Positions 6,876-14,722 of a stretch of 19,579 nt of DNA are shown in pieces. The DNA lies in contig DIZT01000069.1 of NCBI GenBank assembly GCA_002427975.1, positions 11,854-31,432 of the forward strand. Reading direction: 5' to 3'. This DNA comes from Micrococcaceae bacterium UBA6021 (GTDB lineage Bacteria > Actinomycetota > Actinomycetes > Actinomycetales > Micrococcaceae). A program made the translations under genes and the position numbers. Below the pieces are notes generated by a model. It did not search any database. It saw nothing but the letters and a program-made list of their open reading frames with translations, and was not told where the DNA came from. Each line of letters begins with the position of its first letter. Position 1 is the first letter of the stretch.

Positions 6876-8460
6876 GGACGCCGCCCGCAGGACCCCGCGC
6901 AAGGAGATGCTGGCCGGTCTCGTCTCGGCGGTCGCCCTTGTGGCCGCGGCCGGAGCGGTGCTGGCTGCCGCCGCTGTCGCCCCACAGCCGGCGGGGAGCC
7001 GCAGCATCCCGGCCGTGCTGGCTGCCGTTCCAGCCGGCGCCAGTGCAGGCGTATGTCCTGGCCCGGCCCGCCTGCTCGAAGGGACCGAAGCGGGCACTGA
7101 TCCCCAGTTCAGCCCCAAGTCCGCCACGGCCAGGAGTGCCGTCACGGGTGCCGTCCTGAGCGCCCCTGGTGGTGTCCTGCCGGGCAGCCGGCTGTCCGCC
7201 CTTGACGGGACGGCCGCCGTCGAGATCGCCAAGGAGGGCGGCCAGCCCAGCCAGGCGGCGGGTCCCCAGGACCTGAGTGCCGGCGTCCTTGCCGGGCACA
7301 GCGTGGACGGCGCCACCCTCCTGAGCGCGCAGTCCCAGGCAGACCAAAAGCCCTCCGCCGCCGGTGTGATGAAATTCAGTGCTACGGACGGTGACCTTCA
7401 GGGTTCGGCAGCATCCAACTGCCAGCCGCCGGCCAACGACCTCTGGCTGGCCGGTGCCAGCACCACCGTGGGACGCACGTCCGTCCTGGTCCTCAGCAAC
7501 GCCTCCAGCACACCTGCCACGGTCAGCCTGGAGCTCTTTGGCGGCAAGGGACAGCTCCAGGCTCCGGGCAGCAGGGGCCTGCTGGTCGCACCGGGAAGTA
7601 CCCGTTCAATCGTCCTGGCGGGCCTGGCCCCCGGTGAAGCGCAGCTCACCGTCCATGTCCGGAGCGCAGGCGGTCCCGTGGCCGCGGTCATCCAGCAGAG
7701 TGTCCTGCGGGGACTGACGCCCGGCGGCGTCGACTTCATTGGCCCGGGGGCGGCTCCAGCCGCGCGGCAGGTCATGACCGGCGTGGACATCCAGGACGCC
7801 GGCGGGATATCCGCCGTCACCGGCAAGAGCGGCTTCAGCGACGCAGGCCCTGCGCTGGCCATCACCGTCCCGGGTCCTTCCGATGCCGTGGTGGAAGTAA
7901 AGCTCTTCGGCCGGGACGGCCAGAAAGCACTCCCGGGCGGCGGTGTTGTCACCGCAAAAGCCGGGGCCGTTACCGAGATTTCGCTGGCTGGAGTCCCTGC
8001 CGGCCACTACACGGTGTCCACGAGTTCGGACGTGTCCTTTGTGGCTGCAACACGGGTCACCCGGGGCGTCACGTCCGACAAGACATCGGACGTCGCCTGG
8101 GCTGCCTCCGGTGTCCGGCTGGGAAGCCAGCATGTGGTGCCGGTTCCCCAAGGCGGTAACCGTATCCTGGTGTTCGGCGTCCTCGAGAACCGGGCCACAA
8201 TCTCCTACGCCGCCATCACGTCGGATGGCAAGATCCGCGCGGCCGCTACTGCAGACGTCGCCGGCGGCACCACAACGTCCATCAAGGTCCCTGAGAAGGT
8301 GGAGGAGTCCGATGTGGTGGCGTACGTTGTCTCGGCATCGGGCGATGCTGCTTACGGTGCCCTCCTGCTGGAACAGGAGGGCCGTGAAGACGTCTCCATC
8401 CTGGCGTTCATGTCAGCGGCTACAGGTCAGGAAAAAGTGCCGGTTACCCTGGGCTACTGA
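6868..8460 (+). CDS. DUF5719 family exported/membrane-anchored protein
   Basis: The 530-residue product matches the actinobacterial DUF5719 family, found beside large GT2 membrane glycosyltransferases; its function is unknown. A basic start (MHKDAARRTPRKEM) followed by a hydrophobic helix at about residues 15-38 is a signal anchor or signal peptide, so the rest is predicted outside the membrane. The remainder is Gly/Ala/Val/Ser/Thr rich with beta-strand character and repeated Ig-like phrases, such as LWLAGASTTVGRTSVLVLSN and TVSLELFGGKGQ, and the similar VVEVKLFGRDGQKALPGGG further on. No catalytic motif is visible. The ATG lies inside the end of the glycosyltransferase gene (8-base overlap), with AAGGAACACCAGA just upstream serving as a ribosome binding region, so translation is likely coupled. 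I infer a partner role for the glycosyltransferase. Confidence 0.85.
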   Translation: MHKDAARRTPRKEMLAGLVSAVALVAAAGAVLAAAAVAPQPAGSRSIPAVLAAVPAGASAGVCPGPARLLEGTEAGTDPQFSPKSATARSAVTGAVLSAPGGVLPGSRLSALDGTAAVEIAKEGGQPSQAAGPQDLSAGVLAGHSVDGATLLSAQSQADQKPSAAGVMKFSATDGDLQGSAASNCQPPANDLWLAGASTTVGRTSVLVLSNASSTPATVSLELFGGKGQLQAPGSRGLLVAPGSTRSIVLAGLAPGEAQLTVHVRSAGGPVAAVIQQSVLRGLTPGGVDFIGPGAAPAARQVMTGVDIQDAGGISAVTGKSGFSDAGPALAITVPGPSDAVVEVKLFGRDGQKALPGGGVVTAKAGAVTEISLAGVPAGHYTVSTSSDVSFVAATRVTRGVTSDKTSDVAWAASGVRLGSQHVVPVPQGGNRILVFGVLENRATISYAAITSDGKIRAAATADVAGGTTTSIKVPEKVEESDVVAYVVSASGDAAYGALLLEQEGREDVSILAFMSAATGQEKVPVTLGY

Positions 8461-8481
8461 ACGGCCTGGGCTACTGAATGG
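8448..8481. repeat. 17-bp tandem duplication spanning the DUF5719 stop
   Basis: CCTGGGCTACTGAACGG (8448-8464) is followed immediately by CCTGGGCTACTGAATGG (8465-8481), 16 of 17 bases identical. The first copy contains the last codons and stop of the DUF5719 gene; the second ends exactly where the convergent zincin gene's stop codon begins. The second copy repeats an in-frame-looking but untranslated stop. It looks like a recent slippage duplication. Confidence 0.8.
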
Positions 8482-8997
8482 TCAGTACCGCCGGCGGTAG
8501 ACCGGATCCAGCGTTTCCGGCGCAACGCCGAGCATTTCGGCGGTGTGCTCCACAACGACGTCGTGAACCAGATCCTGGAGTTCCTCCCGGCTGCCGCAGC
8601 CCTGTTCGACCACCCGGCGGTACAGGGTGATCACCGGGCCTTCTTCGGCCGTCGCGGGAGTATAGGCGCCCATGGGAGGCGGCGCGGCGTCGGCCACCAG
8701 TTGCTCCAGCTGGGGAGGTATTTCGTCAACGGCAAACCGTACGCCGTCGAGCGTCTTGCCCCAGATGTCGTGGAGGCGCTGCGCCGAATCGAGCACCATG
8801 TCATCAAAACGGTCCGAGCGGGTCCGGTAACCGGGGTATGTGGGCAACATCAGTTCTCCGCGCAGGCCGCGGCCGTGGCGGTTCCTGCGGCGCGTCGCAA
8901 AGCTTCGGCCCGGCGAACCCTTAACCGTGTCTGCGCTGCGGACATCCGGGTCAGCCAAACGGACCGTAAAAGTTGAATCATGGTTCGATGACTGCAT
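8482..8997 (-). CDS. Metallopeptidase-family (zincin-like, PF06262/DUF1025 type) protein with altered HExxH
   Basis: The protein (171 residues from the chosen start) fits the small actinobacterial minimal-zincin family related to Rv3259. Marks are the basic motif RRRNRHGRGLRGEL before the fold, RFDDMVLDSAQRL, the strand-turn GPVITLYRRVVEQ, and the C-terminal helix. Where the family normally carries a zinc site of HExxHxxG form, this gene reads EHTAEMLG (codons at 8550-8527): the two histidines and the glutamate are not in catalytic positions, so peptidase activity is doubtful. I chose ATG 8997 because TACAGT (9009-9004) lies six bases before it, fitting a leaderless message; an upstream in-frame ATG at 9024 would add nine residues. 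It is convergent with DUF5719 and divergent from DUF3499. Confidence 0.85.
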   Translation of the reverse strand: MQSSNHDSTFTVRLADPDVRSADTVKGSPGRSFATRRRNRHGRGLRGELMLPTYPGYRTRSDRFDDMVLDSAQRLHDIWGKTLDGVRFAVDEIPPQLEQLVADAAPPPMGAYTPATAEEGPVITLYRRVVEQGCGSREELQDLVHDVVVEHTAEMLGVAPETLDPVYRRRY

Positions 8998-9118
8998 ACA
9001 TTGACTGTAAACCCGGCCGCACATTTACGCGACATAATCCCCGTTTGCGGGCCTTGGCACGGCGATCGTGTCGGCAAATAGTCCGAACAACCACGGATCC
9101 GGAGTAGTCTGTGATGTC
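8998..9118. promoter_or_regulatory. Divergent zincin / DUF3499 promoter region
   Basis: This 121-base region separates divergent genes. TACAGT (9009-9004, minus strand) sits 6 bases before the zincin ATG, and TAGTCT (9105-9110, plus strand) sits 8 bases before the DUF3499 GTG. No clear -35 boxes or operators are visible. Confidence 0.45.
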
Positions 9119-9508
9119 GTGGGAGCTATCCGTCAATGTTCAAGGTCCGCCTGCCGTCAGTCGGCGGTGGCTACTTTGACGTACGTCTACGCAGACTCCA
9201 CCGCTGTCCTGGGCCCGCTGGCCACCTACGCCGAGCCGCATTGTTACGATTTGTGCGAGCAGCACGCCGGGTCACTGACAGTACCCCGCGGCTGGGAAGT
9301 GCTCCGGTTGGCCATGCCAACAGCCCCGCAGCAGCCGGGCCCCGACGACCTCCTGGCCCTCGCCAACGCCGTCCGCGAAGCAGCGGCCTTGCCGCCGAAG
9401 GGCCAGGCCGCGAAGGCCCAGCGGGCCTCGCATTCAGCGCTGGAGGCGCCGGCCGGCGCAGAAGGCGCCCGCCGGGGGCATTTGCGCATCCTGCGCGAAC
9501 CTTCCTGA
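9119..9508 (+). CDS. DUF3499 family protein
   Basis: DUF3499 is a short actinobacterial family of unknown function, with the counterpart Rv3258c in M. tuberculosis beside whiB2 and the zincin gene. The 129 residues carry the family block CSRSACRQSAVATLTYVYA and GPLATYAEPHCYDLCEQHAG. C7, C12, C42 and C46, with H41 and H49, form a plausible zinc-binding knuckle (C-x4-C ... H-C-x3-C-x2-H). The C-terminal third is low-complexity Ala/Gly/Arg-rich and probably disordered. I start at GTG 9119 because the family begins just before the first cysteine; upstream in-frame codons back to 9068 look non-conserved, and a -10-like TAGTCT lies 8 bases upstream. It is followed by the Trm112-like gene 79 bases later, which has its own promoter. 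Confidence 0.85.
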   Translation: MGAIRQCSRSACRQSAVATLTYVYADSTAVLGPLATYAEPHCYDLCEQHAGSLTVPRGWEVLRLAMPTAPQQPGPDDLLALANAVREAAALPPKGQAAKAQRASHSALEAPAGAEGARRGHLRILREPS

Positions 9509-9522
9509 GGCGGATCTTTCGG

Positions 9523-9528
9523 TAGGCT
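9523..9528 (+). promoter_or_regulatory. -10 element for the Trm112-like / ahcY genes
   Basis: TAGGCT, the same hexamer seen before several genes here, begins 14 bases after the DUF3499 stop. It would start a message with about 53 leader bases before the Trm112-like ATG, which has a proper ribosome binding site (AGGGAG, 9574-9579). No strong -35 is seen. Confidence 0.45.
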
Positions 9529-9587
9529 GGAACTTGCAAATCAGTCAGCCACCGGCGCGAACGCGCGCCCTTCAGGGAGCATCAACC

Positions 9588-9857
9588 ATGCCAAAGATCA
9601 GTCCTGACCTGTTGTCCGTCCTGCGTTGTCCCGTGACCGGCTCGCCCCTGGTCCAGGACGGCGAAGAGTTGGTGTCGACGGCGGCAGGAGAGTCCGGCGT
9701 GAAGCTGCGCTACCCGATCGAGGACGGCATCCCGCTGCTGCTGCTGCCGGCGCTTCGCCGGGCTGCCAACGCGGCCAGCTCGGACCAGCACGATCCGGCT
9801 GTCCGGCCAGCCACGGACCCAAGCCCCGCCACGGACCAAAGCGTCGGCACCGCCTAG
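9588..9857 (+). CDS. Trm112-like (UPF0434/YcaR) small protein
   Basis: Trm112-family proteins are zinc-ribbon-like small proteins; the eukaryotic and archaeal members activate SAM-dependent methyltransferases, while bacterial members are mostly uncharacterised. The 89 residues begin ISPDLLSVLRCPVTGSPL and contain the family signature LRYPIEDGIPLLL. Only one cysteine (C14) remains: the first knuckle reads CPVT rather than CxxC and the second is absent, so zinc binding is unlikely, as in several bacterial relatives. The final 30 residues are a Pro/Ala/Thr/Asp tail (PATDPSPATDQS). The ATG at 9588 has AGGGAG 8 bases upstream, which decides it over an upstream in-frame start at 9534. It precedes ahcY by 93 bases, and co-transcription is plausible. 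Confidence 0.83.
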   Translation: MPKISPDLLSVLRCPVTGSPLVQDGEELVSTAAGESGVKLRYPIEDGIPLLLLPALRRAANAASSDQHDPAVRPATDPSPATDQSVGTA

Positions 9858-9950
9858 CCAACGCCCCGGACAACCCGAACCACCACCCGCACACGACGTT
9901 CGCGTAGACGTCACCGCCGTCGCCTCCCTCGGACAGAGCAAAGGAATCCC

Positions 9951-11438
<1,488 letters not shown>

Positions 11439-11447
11439 CGCGTGACG

Positions 11448-11478
11448 CCCCGGGCGCAGACCGCGCCCGGGGTTGTTA
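11448..11478 (+). terminator. Intrinsic-type terminator after ahcY
   Basis: CCCCGGGCGC (11448-11457) and GCGCCCGGGG (11463-11472) form a perfect 10-bp GC stem with a 5-base loop AGACC, nine bases after the ahcY stop, followed by TTGTTATG. The T-tract is short, which is usual for actinobacteria. Confidence 0.8.
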
Positions 11479-11489
11479 TGTCCAAGCAT

Positions 11490-11501
11490 TAAGATCGGAC
11501 T
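11490..11501 (+). promoter_or_regulatory. -10 element giving a leaderless L,D-transpeptidase message
   Basis: TAAGAT (11490-11495) is followed by CGGACT and then the ATG at 11502. There is no ribosome binding site in the 20 bases before the ATG; the preceding sequence is the ahcY terminator. Transcription should begin at or next to the start codon. Confidence 0.55.
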
Positions 11502-12740
11502 ATGGAAGCTGTTGTGAAGCCACGCCGGCGGGGGACCGCCAAGAAGATTCTCTTGGTGGCAGCCGTATGCGTTCTTGCCGCGGCCGGCGGTGTCTTCGCC
11601 GCCGTCGCACCGGGCTATGCGCGGGGTGGGCTGGAGTCCGAAGCTGCCTCGGCAGTCCGGTCCGCACCCGGAGTCGCATCGCCAGTGGTGGCCCCGGTGA
11701 AGGTGGACGTCACGCCGGCCGACGCCGCCAAACAGGTGAACCCGGCCACGCCGGTGTCGCTCAAGGTGGGCAACGGCAGGATTGAGAGCGTCACCCTGAC
11801 CAGCACAGCCGGCGAAACGGTCCACGGCACATTCGCAACGGACGGCAGCAGCTGGACTGCGACCGACCCGCTGAAATTCAACACCGAATACAGCTACACA
11901 TACGTGGTCACTGACGGTGCGGGACGGGAAACCAGCACAACGCACTCCTTCAGCACGGTTTCCAGCACCCATGAGGCGAATGCCGCCATCTACCCGTTGG
12001 ACGGGATGAAGGTTGGCGTGGGCCAGCCCCTGCAGGTCATCTTCAGCGAACCGGTGGTCAACCGTGATGCCGTGGAGAAGGCCATAAAAATAACCTCCAG
12101 CGCAGGGCAGGCCGGAGCCTTCCACTGGTTCAGCGACACCATGGTCCGTTACCGCCCCGAGGCCTTCTGGGCGGCCAACTCCACCGTGACCATGGACATG
12201 CAGCTCTTCGGCGTGGACCTCGGCAATGGCCAGATTGCCAACTTCAACAAGAAGGTCAGCGTTCATTTCGGTGACAAGAAAGTCGCCATTGCCGACGCCA
12301 CGGCACACACGTTCACCCTCAGCGTCAACGACCAGGTAGTCAAAACCCTTCCGGTCAGCATGGGCGATAAACGCTTCCCGTCGGCCAAGGGGTACGCGGT
12401 GCTGATGGAGAAGAACCGCTACGACCATTTCCGGGCCGCGAGTATCGGGCTCAAGCCCGGTGATCCGGCCTACTACGGCGAACTGGACGTGGAATACTCC
12501 ATCCGGCTCACGCTGAGCGGCGCCTATATCCACCAGGCGTTGGCGTCCGCCTTCCCGTACATCGGCAACACGAACGTCTCGCACGGCTGCATCGGGTTCG
12601 CTCCCGACGGGGCCGCCTGGGTCTTTGACAACATGACCACCGGCGATGTTGTGCAGATCATCAACACCGAGGGCGACTATGCCGCCCTCGACGACGGCTA
12701 CGGCGACTGGAACATTCCCTGGGCCGAGTACGACAACTAA
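11502..12740 (+). CDS. L,D-transpeptidase (Ig-like domains + YkuD domain)
   Basis: L,D-transpeptidases make 3-3 cross-links in peptidoglycan or attach proteins to it, acting outside the cytoplasmic membrane. The 412 residues begin with a basic stretch (KPRRRGTAKK) and a hydrophobic helix at about 14-36 without a lipobox Cys, so a signal anchor. Two Ig-like modules follow at about 60-155 and 160-260 (for example YPLDGMKVGVGQPLQVIFSEP), as in mycobacterial Ldt enzymes. The C-terminal YkuD domain has His344, then 15 residues, then SHGC with catalytic Cys363. The position after SHGC-I, usually Asn or Arg, is Gly365. The C-terminal tail GDWNIPWAEYDN follows. The ATG at 11502 is preceded by a leaderless-type promoter and the ahcY terminator. 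The gene's stop codon overlaps the convergent RDD stop by two bases. Confidence 0.92.
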   Translation: MEAVVKPRRRGTAKKILLVAAVCVLAAAGGVFAAVAPGYARGGLESEAASAVRSAPGVASPVVAPVKVDVTPADAAKQVNPATPVSLKVGNGRIESVTLTSTAGETVHGTFATDGSSWTATDPLKFNTEYSYTYVVTDGAGRETSTTHSFSTVSSTHEANAAIYPLDGMKVGVGQPLQVIFSEPVVNRDAVEKAIKITSSAGQAGAFHWFSDTMVRYRPEAFWAANSTVTMDMQLFGVDLGNGQIANFNKKVSVHFGDKKVAIADATAHTFTLSVNDQVVKTLPVSMGDKRFPSAKGYAVLMEKNRYDHFRAASIGLKPGDPAYYGELDVEYSIRLTLSGAYIHQALASAFPYIGNTNVSHGCIGFAPDGAAWVFDNMTTGDVVQIINTEGDYAALDDGYGDWNIPWAEYDN

Positions 12741-13537
12741 GAACCGAACGGCAGCCGGTCCAGCCGCTCTGCCATGGCGGAGTTCCGGTGCCGGGCCTGC
12801 TGTAGCCGTGCCAGTTCGCGGCGACGGCGTTCCGTGACCACAGCCGCCAGGTAATGGTCCGGGCTCGTTCCCGCAGGCGGCGGAGGGGCCACATGCCCTG
12901 CCAGTTCCGTGGCGATCGACGCCGCCATCCCGGCGGCGGAGAGTGGTGACATACGCCCGGCCTGCTGGATGAATTGGGTGGCCTGCCGTGCTGTAGCGTC
13001 GGGAATCCGTCCGATGTCCGCGGACGCGGCCCAGGCTTGAAGTTGCCGGGGAACAAAGACGCGGACCGGCGTCTCCACAGGGACGCGGCGGCGCAGGGCG
13101 TAGGTGCCGGCAAGGATATCGCCCAGCCGCTTGGACCGGCCATTGAACAGGGCGACGCCGATAGCGAGGCCACCCAGCGTCAGATAGATTTCCAGGAAGC
13201 CGGTCAGCCCGCGTATCACTGCGTGGCGGAACCGGATCGCGCCGCCGTCGTCCCTGACCACGCGCAGGCCTGCCGCGAGTTTGCCGAGGGACAGCCCGCG
13301 GGTGAGCGTCTCCACGGCCACGGGGACAATCACGAAGCAGAAGACCACGCTCACCAGCGTCAGCGCCCCTGATGCGGCCGGGTCGAGGTCTTGGCCTGCG
13401 GCCGCGACTCCCAGCAGGATCATGATCAGCAGGACGATGTTGAACACAACGTCCAGCAGCAGGCCCAGGGCCCGGGCGGCGAAGGATGCGGGGCGGAGTT
13501 CCAGGACAACGGCCTCGCCCGTGATTATTGAACTCAA
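12737..13537 (-). CDS. RDD family membrane protein
   Basis: RDD proteins are small polytopic membrane proteins of mostly unknown role, some linked to ion exchange. From the TTG start there are 266 residues: ITGEAVVLELRPASFAARALG, then three hydrophobic segments at about 24-46, 58-76 and 107-130. Family residues are Arg22 and Asp29 in helix 1, SLGKLAAGLRVVRDDG (83-98), and NGRSKRLGDILAGTYALRRR ending the domain. A 115-residue cytosolic tail rich in Ala, Arg and Gln has coiled-coil-like content. I chose TTG at 13537 since the conserved region begins there; AGGAGG (13555-13550) lies 12 bases upstream, rather far, and an alternative TTG at 13558 overlaps the ribosome binding site itself. An RDD gene divergent from a SpoIIM gene is a recurring actinobacterial pair (compare Rv3695/Rv3694c). 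Confidence 0.88.
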   Translation of the reverse strand: MSSIITGEAVVLELRPASFAARALGLLLDVVFNIVLLIMILLGVAAAGQDLDPAASGALTLVSVVFCFVIVPVAVETLTRGLSLGKLAAGLRVVRDDGGAIRFRHAVIRGLTGFLEIYLTLGGLAIGVALFNGRSKRLGDILAGTYALRRRVPVETPVRVFVPRQLQAWAASADIGRIPDATARQATQFIQQAGRMSPLSAAGMAASIATELAGHVAPPPPAGTSPDHYLAAVVTERRRRELARLQQARHRNSAMAERLDRLPFGS

Positions 13538-13602
13538 GCGGGTTCCATTCCTCCTCAACCATCCTGCGGACGCTCACAGTCTATGGCGGCTAGGCTGTTG
13601 CC
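13538..13602. promoter_or_regulatory. Compact divergent RDD / SpoIIM promoter
   Basis: Two outward-facing -10 hexamers lie 7 bases apart: TAGACT on the minus strand (13583-13578) for the RDD gene and TAGGCT on the plus strand (13591-13596) six bases before the SpoIIM GTG at 13603. Because each -35 region must overlap the other promoter, the two genes probably compete for RNA polymerase. AGGAGG (13555-13550, minus) is the RDD ribosome binding site. Confidence 0.55.
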
Positions 13603-14595
13603 GTGGATATGGATGCCTTCTCCGCCGTCAACGGGGACAAGTGGTCAAGGCTGCACCGGCTCGCGCATCAACGGCGTCTCACCGGGGAAGAATCCGATGA
13701 ACTGCTGCGCCTCTACCAGTCGACGTCGGCCCACCTGTCCTTCATCCGGTCGATTGCCCCGGAAAGCGGACTGTCTGCGTCCTTGTCCGCCACCCTGGCC
13801 CAGGCCAGGACACGCTTCACAGGTGCACGGTCCAACGTCGCGGCGGACCTGGCCCGCTTCTTTGTTGCCGCCCTCCCGGCCGCCCTGTACCGGCTGAGGT
13901 GGCTGACGGTGGCCTGCGGTGCCGCTTTTGTGCTGGTCGGTGGCGCGTACGCGCTGTGGATCGGGACGTCTCCGGAGGCGCTGCGGTCTGTGGCCCCGGA
14001 GGCTGCGGTCCTGCACTACGTCGGGGAGGACTTCATAGATTACTATTCGGAAAATCCCGCTGCCTCGTTTGCGGGTGCGGTCTGGACCAACAACGCCTGG
14101 ATCAGTGCGCAGGCGGTTGCGCTGGGCATCACCGGGATCTGGGTGCCCATGATCCTGTTCACGAACGCCCAGGGCGTCGGCATCGCCGCCGGAATCTTTG
14201 CCGCCGTGGGCAGGCAGGATGTGTTTTACAGCTATATCCTGCCGCACGGGCTAATGGAACTGACGGCTGTTTTTATTGCCTGCGCCGCGGGCCTGCGGAT
14301 CTTCTGGGCCATGGTGTCGCCGGGGCCACGGACGCGGGGCCGGGCGGTGGCCGACGAAGGCAGGTCCCTGATCACCGTGGCCCTTGGCCTGGTTCCGGTG
14401 CTGTTCGTTTCGGGACTGGTGGAGGGTTTTGTGACGCCCAGTCCGCTGCCGGTGTGGGCGAAGATCGGTATCGGCGCGGCTGTGCTCGCCGCCTACTGGG
14501 GCTACGTCCTGGTGTGGGGACGGCGGGCCTATGACGCCGGTGAACGCGGCGACTTGGGCGCCGGCGACGCCGGGTACAGCGAAATCGCGTCCTGA
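13603..14595 (+). CDS. Stage II sporulation protein M (SpoIIM)-like membrane protein
   Basis: SpoIIM is a membrane component of the engulfment machine in endospore formers; this broad family (DUF95/SpoIIM) is widespread in non-sporulating actinobacteria with an unknown envelope role. The 330 residues open with a soluble helical part (LHRLAHQRRLTGEESDELLRLYQSTSAHLSF, abbreviated family block at 17-47), then hydrophobic helices at about 101-120, 167-187, 191-203, 213-236, 252-270 and 285-303. The family motif PHGLMEL is at 214-220 in the middle helix. GTG 13603 begins the conserved region and lies six bases after TAGGCT with no ribosome binding site, fitting a leaderless message. It is divergent from the RDD gene, its usual neighbour. 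The MoxR/DUF58 genes that often accompany this pair are not in this window. Confidence 0.87.
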   Translation: MDMDAFSAVNGDKWSRLHRLAHQRRLTGEESDELLRLYQSTSAHLSFIRSIAPESGLSASLSATLAQARTRFTGARSNVAADLARFFVAALPAALYRLRWLTVACGAAFVLVGGAYALWIGTSPEALRSVAPEAAVLHYVGEDFIDYYSENPAASFAGAVWTNNAWISAQAVALGITGIWVPMILFTNAQGVGIAAGIFAAVGRQDVFYSYILPHGLMELTAVFIACAAGLRIFWAMVSPGPRTRGRAVADEGRSLITVALGLVPVLFVSGLVEGFVTPSPLPVWAKIGIGAAVLAAYWGYVLVWGRRAYDAGERGDLGAGDAGYSEIAS

Positions 14596-14614
14596 TTCTG
14601 ATGCCAGCGGGGTG

Positions 14615-14637
14615 GCTCCTCGCCTACTCGGAGGAGC
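14615..14637 (+). terminator. Possible terminator hairpin after the SpoIIM gene
   Basis: GCTCCTC (14615-14621) and GAGGAGC (14631-14637) form a 7-bp stem with a 9-base loop, 19 bases past the stop. There is no T-tract, and a -10 hexamer for the next gene follows 6 bases later, so it is only a candidate. Confidence 0.4.
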
Positions 14638-14643
14638 GGGCGG

Positions 14644-14649
14644 TAGGCT
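14644..14649 (+). promoter_or_regulatory. -10 element for the leader ORF / TIGR01906 transcript
   Basis: TAGGCT, identical to the hexamer before several genes in the window, predicts a start near 14656, about 7 bases before the leader ORF ATG at 14663. Confidence 0.45.
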
Positions 14650-14662
14650 CGATATCAGACGC

Positions 14663-14722
14663 ATGGCGCTGCCGGGATCAGAGCCGGCAGCGCGGACCCC
14701 AACGGAAGTGACGCTGCTGTGA
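14663..14722 (+). CDS. Putative 19-residue leader peptide upstream of the TIGR01906 gene
   Basis: ATG 14663 opens a 19-codon frame, MALPGSEPAARTPTEVTLL, whose TGA stop (14720-14722) overlaps the GTG start (14719-14721) of the next gene as GTGA. The start would lie about 7 bases into the predicted transcript, so it would be read nearly leaderless. The overlap suggests translational coupling. There are no runs of regulatory codons (no Trp, His, Leu cluster beyond the final LL), so classical attenuation is not supported. It could also be a chance frame in GC-rich sequence. Confidence 0.35.
   Translation: MALPGSEPAARTPTEVTLL
14666..14693 (+). promoter_or_regulatory. Strong hairpin in the TIGR01906 5' leader
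   Basis: GCGCTGCCGG (14666-14675) and CCGGCAGCGC (14684-14693) form a perfect 10-bp stem with the 8-base loop GATCAGAG. It lies between the predicted transcription start (about 14656) and the ribosome binding site GGAAG (14704-14708), entirely inside the leader ORF. It has no T-tract, so a role in translation or stability is likelier than termination. Confidence 0.55.

Noticed and set aside
9858..9950. Possible SAH riboswitch before ahcY
   Set aside because: The 93-base gap holds only a weak 5-bp stem (9895-9899 with 9908-9912) and I cannot place the conserved SAH-riboswitch core. A covariance-model search would settle it.
13532..13558. A 4-codon upstream ORF (ATG at 13548, minus strand) whose TGA overlaps the RDD TTG start
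   Set aside because: The ATG is one base from the AGGAGG sequence, too close to be initiated efficiently, and a 4-codon frame is easily due to chance.
13603..14595. Evidence that the organism sporulates, from the SpoIIM-like gene
   Set aside because: The family is common in non-sporulating actinobacteria and no other sporulation gene is present; WhiB here is also the cell-division type found in non-sporulating genera.
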